A stretch of 32,752 nucleotides of DNA. It comes from Crocinitomicaceae bacterium. GTDB taxonomy: Bacteria > Bacteroidota > Bacteroidia > Flavobacteriales_D > Crocinitomicaceae. Positions within the stretch are counted from its first letter, which is position 1; each line of letters opens with the position of its first letter. Shown one piece after another: positions 32,093 to 32,752 of this stretch. The notes below the pieces were generated by a model. It saw nothing but the letters and a program-made list of their open reading frames with translations. It was not told the DNA's origin and did no database searches. Location of the stretch: assembly GCA_014762645.1 (NCBI GenBank), contig JABURP010000046.1, positions 1 to 32,752 of the forward strand. Reading direction: 5' to 3'. The translations under genes and the position numbers were made by a program.

Positions 32093-32416
32093 TTATTTTG
32101 AAATGAGTTGAACTGCGTTGTACAGCTCATTCCAGGTTTTTTTTAATTCATTTAAAAATTGAAGTCCTTCTTCAGTTAAGGAGTAATACTTTCGGGGTGG
32201 TCCAGAAGATGATTCTACCCAGTTGTATTGCAGCAGCCCGGCATTTTTTAACCGGGTGAGCAGCGGATAGAGTGTACCCTCCACCACAATCAGTTTGGCT
32301 TCTTTCAACTCCTGAATAATATCAGAAGGATAGGCCTCCCTTTTTGAGAGCACAGTGAGAATGCAGTATTCTAAAATACCTTTCCGCATTTGTGCTTTGG
32401 TGTTTTCTACTTTCAT
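32093..32416 (-). CDS. PadR-family transcriptional regulator
   Basis: Winged-helix repressor of 107 residues. RKGILEYCILTVLSKREAYPSDIIQEL (helices 1-2), VVEGTLYPLLTRLKNAGLL (recognition helix) and WVESSSGPPRKYYSLTEEG (wing) are the standard PadR blocks. It is a short PadR with a single C-terminal helix (residues about 85-105) for dimerisation. First gene of an operon with the PspC protein, a glycosyltransferase and an acetyltransferase. Promoter sequence with an internal palindrome suggests autorepression. Confidence 0.95.
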   Translation of the reverse strand: MKVENTKAQMRKGILEYCILTVLSKREAYPSDIIQELKEAKLIVVEGTLYPLLTRLKNAGLLQYNWVESSSGPPRKYYSLTEEGLQFLNELKKTWNELYNAVQLISK

Positions 32417-32512
32417 AAGTAATCAAATTTTGTGTTCCACGAAACGCGTCTGAAGTGCACACCCGTAACGTGTTAATTCGTTTAAAAATTTTGCGATCAT
32501 AATAGCTGGGTA

Positions 32513-32544
32513 CAAATTTATATAAAAAATATAGTACTATGCAA
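32513..32544 (-). promoter_or_regulatory. Promoter of the PadR-PspC operon with internal palindrome
   Basis: Minus strand TTG (32542-32544), 21 bases, TAAATTTG (32513-32520). The spacer contains the perfect palindrome ATAGTACTAT (32531-32540), and a related GTAGTATA follows further out (32551-32558). PadR proteins often repress their own operon, so this is a good operator candidate. The leader to the ATG is about 90 bases. Confidence 0.55.
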
Positions 32545-32580
32545 TACAAGGTAGTATATTTATTTTTAGAAAACACCTGA

Positions 32581-32598
32581 ATATCACGTTATATCACG
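32581..32598. repeat. Short direct repeats one helical turn apart
   Basis: ATATCACG at 32581-32588 and again at 32591-32598, a spacing of exactly 10 bases. They lie between the divergent PadR gene and a partial frame at 32652 and could be a regulator site. Confidence 0.3.
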
Positions 32599-32651
32599 CT
32601 TTTCGAAGTGTATAAAAAAATCAAAACAAAACGAGAATGAATTAAATCAGC

Positions 32652-32752
32652 ATGTTTGAGTTGATTTTTGACTGTAATATAGGAACCATTGAAGCATGGT
32701 TTTTTGTTATGTTTTTCTTATGTATTGTTTTAATTTTTTTTTTTTTTTTTTT
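32652..32752 (+). CDS. Possible 5' end of a membrane protein gene, cut by the window end
   Basis: An ATG at 32652 opens a frame that runs without a stop to the window edge and starts MFELIFDCNIGTIEAWF, followed by a hydrophobic stretch. It could be the beginning of a membrane protein divergent from the PadR operon. Only about 27 codons are readable before the terminal T run, which would code for poly-Phe and is probably an artefact. Family unknown. Confidence 0.35.
   Translation, partial: MFELIFDCNIGTIEAWFFVMFFLCIVLIFFFFF
32734..32752. other. Terminal homopolymer T run
   Basis: Nineteen T in a row end the window. The preceding 30 bases are already T-rich. Together with the T-rich first bases at the other end, this looks like poor sequence at a contig or read end and not like biology. 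Confidence 0.6.

Overview
The window is an AT-rich stretch of bacterial chromosome from the phylum Bacteroidota, most likely a marine or freshwater Flavobacteriales lineage (Crocinitomicaceae or Cryomorphaceae-like is only a guess). The evidence is three type IX secretion cargo proteins (one type A and two type B C-terminal sorting domains), a SprB-type repeat, a Reg_prop/Y_Y_Y sensor, and several exact matches to the Bacteroidota -7 promoter element TAnnTTTG. There are no tRNAs, rRNAs, insertion sequences, integrases, phage genes or CRISPR arrays. It reads as core chromosome with a few lineage-specific surface proteins. Both ends look degraded: the left end cuts or scrambles the C-terminus of a CCA-adding enzyme, and the right end runs into 19 T residues inside an open frame. 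The whole window is therefore probably one contig or long read.

Layout. (1) 17-2731, minus: tRNA nucleotidyltransferase, threonylcarbamoyl-AMP synthase and a secreted type A sorting-domain protein. (2) 2777-5107, plus: RND/MMPL-type exporter, overlapping at its 3' end a convergent M14-type metallopeptidase (5088-6842). (3) 6939-9251, minus: a tandem pair of paralogous outer-membrane proteins with a CsgG/TolB-N-like N-terminal half, with a perfect operator-like dyad upstream. (4) 9412-13736, minus: FkbM methyltransferase, a giant Gly-rich/SprB/PKD adhesin-like T9SS protein, and a small secreted protein whose signal peptide appears only if a CTG start is allowed. (5) 13841-17055, minus: overlapping operon of a TPR protein, a ComA-like phosphosulfolactate synthase and a DUF368 polyprenyl-phosphate transporter. 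(6) 17200-20706, minus: DEAD-box helicase and TypA/BipA GTPase, a plausible ribosome or cold-adaptation unit. (7) 21035-22599, plus: LysM/M23 peptidase and a tiny T9SS type B protein, separated by a long hairpin that abuts the second start codon. (8) 22601-26094: a perfect 114-bp tandem duplication at the 3' end of a propeller/Y_Y_Y/SpoIIE phosphatase sensor. (9) 26269-28718, plus: a two-gene operon of two cytoplasmic proteins that both appear to carry a YbjN/type III chaperone-like domain, one fused to an HtrA-type serine protease and a zinc ribbon. (10) 28804-32416, minus: PadR regulator, PspC membrane protein, GT4 glycosyltransferase and GNAT acetyltransferase, each overlapping or nearly touching the next, from a promoter with an internal palindrome.

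The least-described items are the YbjN-like/protease pair, the CsgG-like/barrel paralogues, the tandem repeat with its embedded hairpin, and the start-codon-abutting hairpin. No clearly new defence or mobile system was recognised. Family calls come from reading motifs, without database searches.
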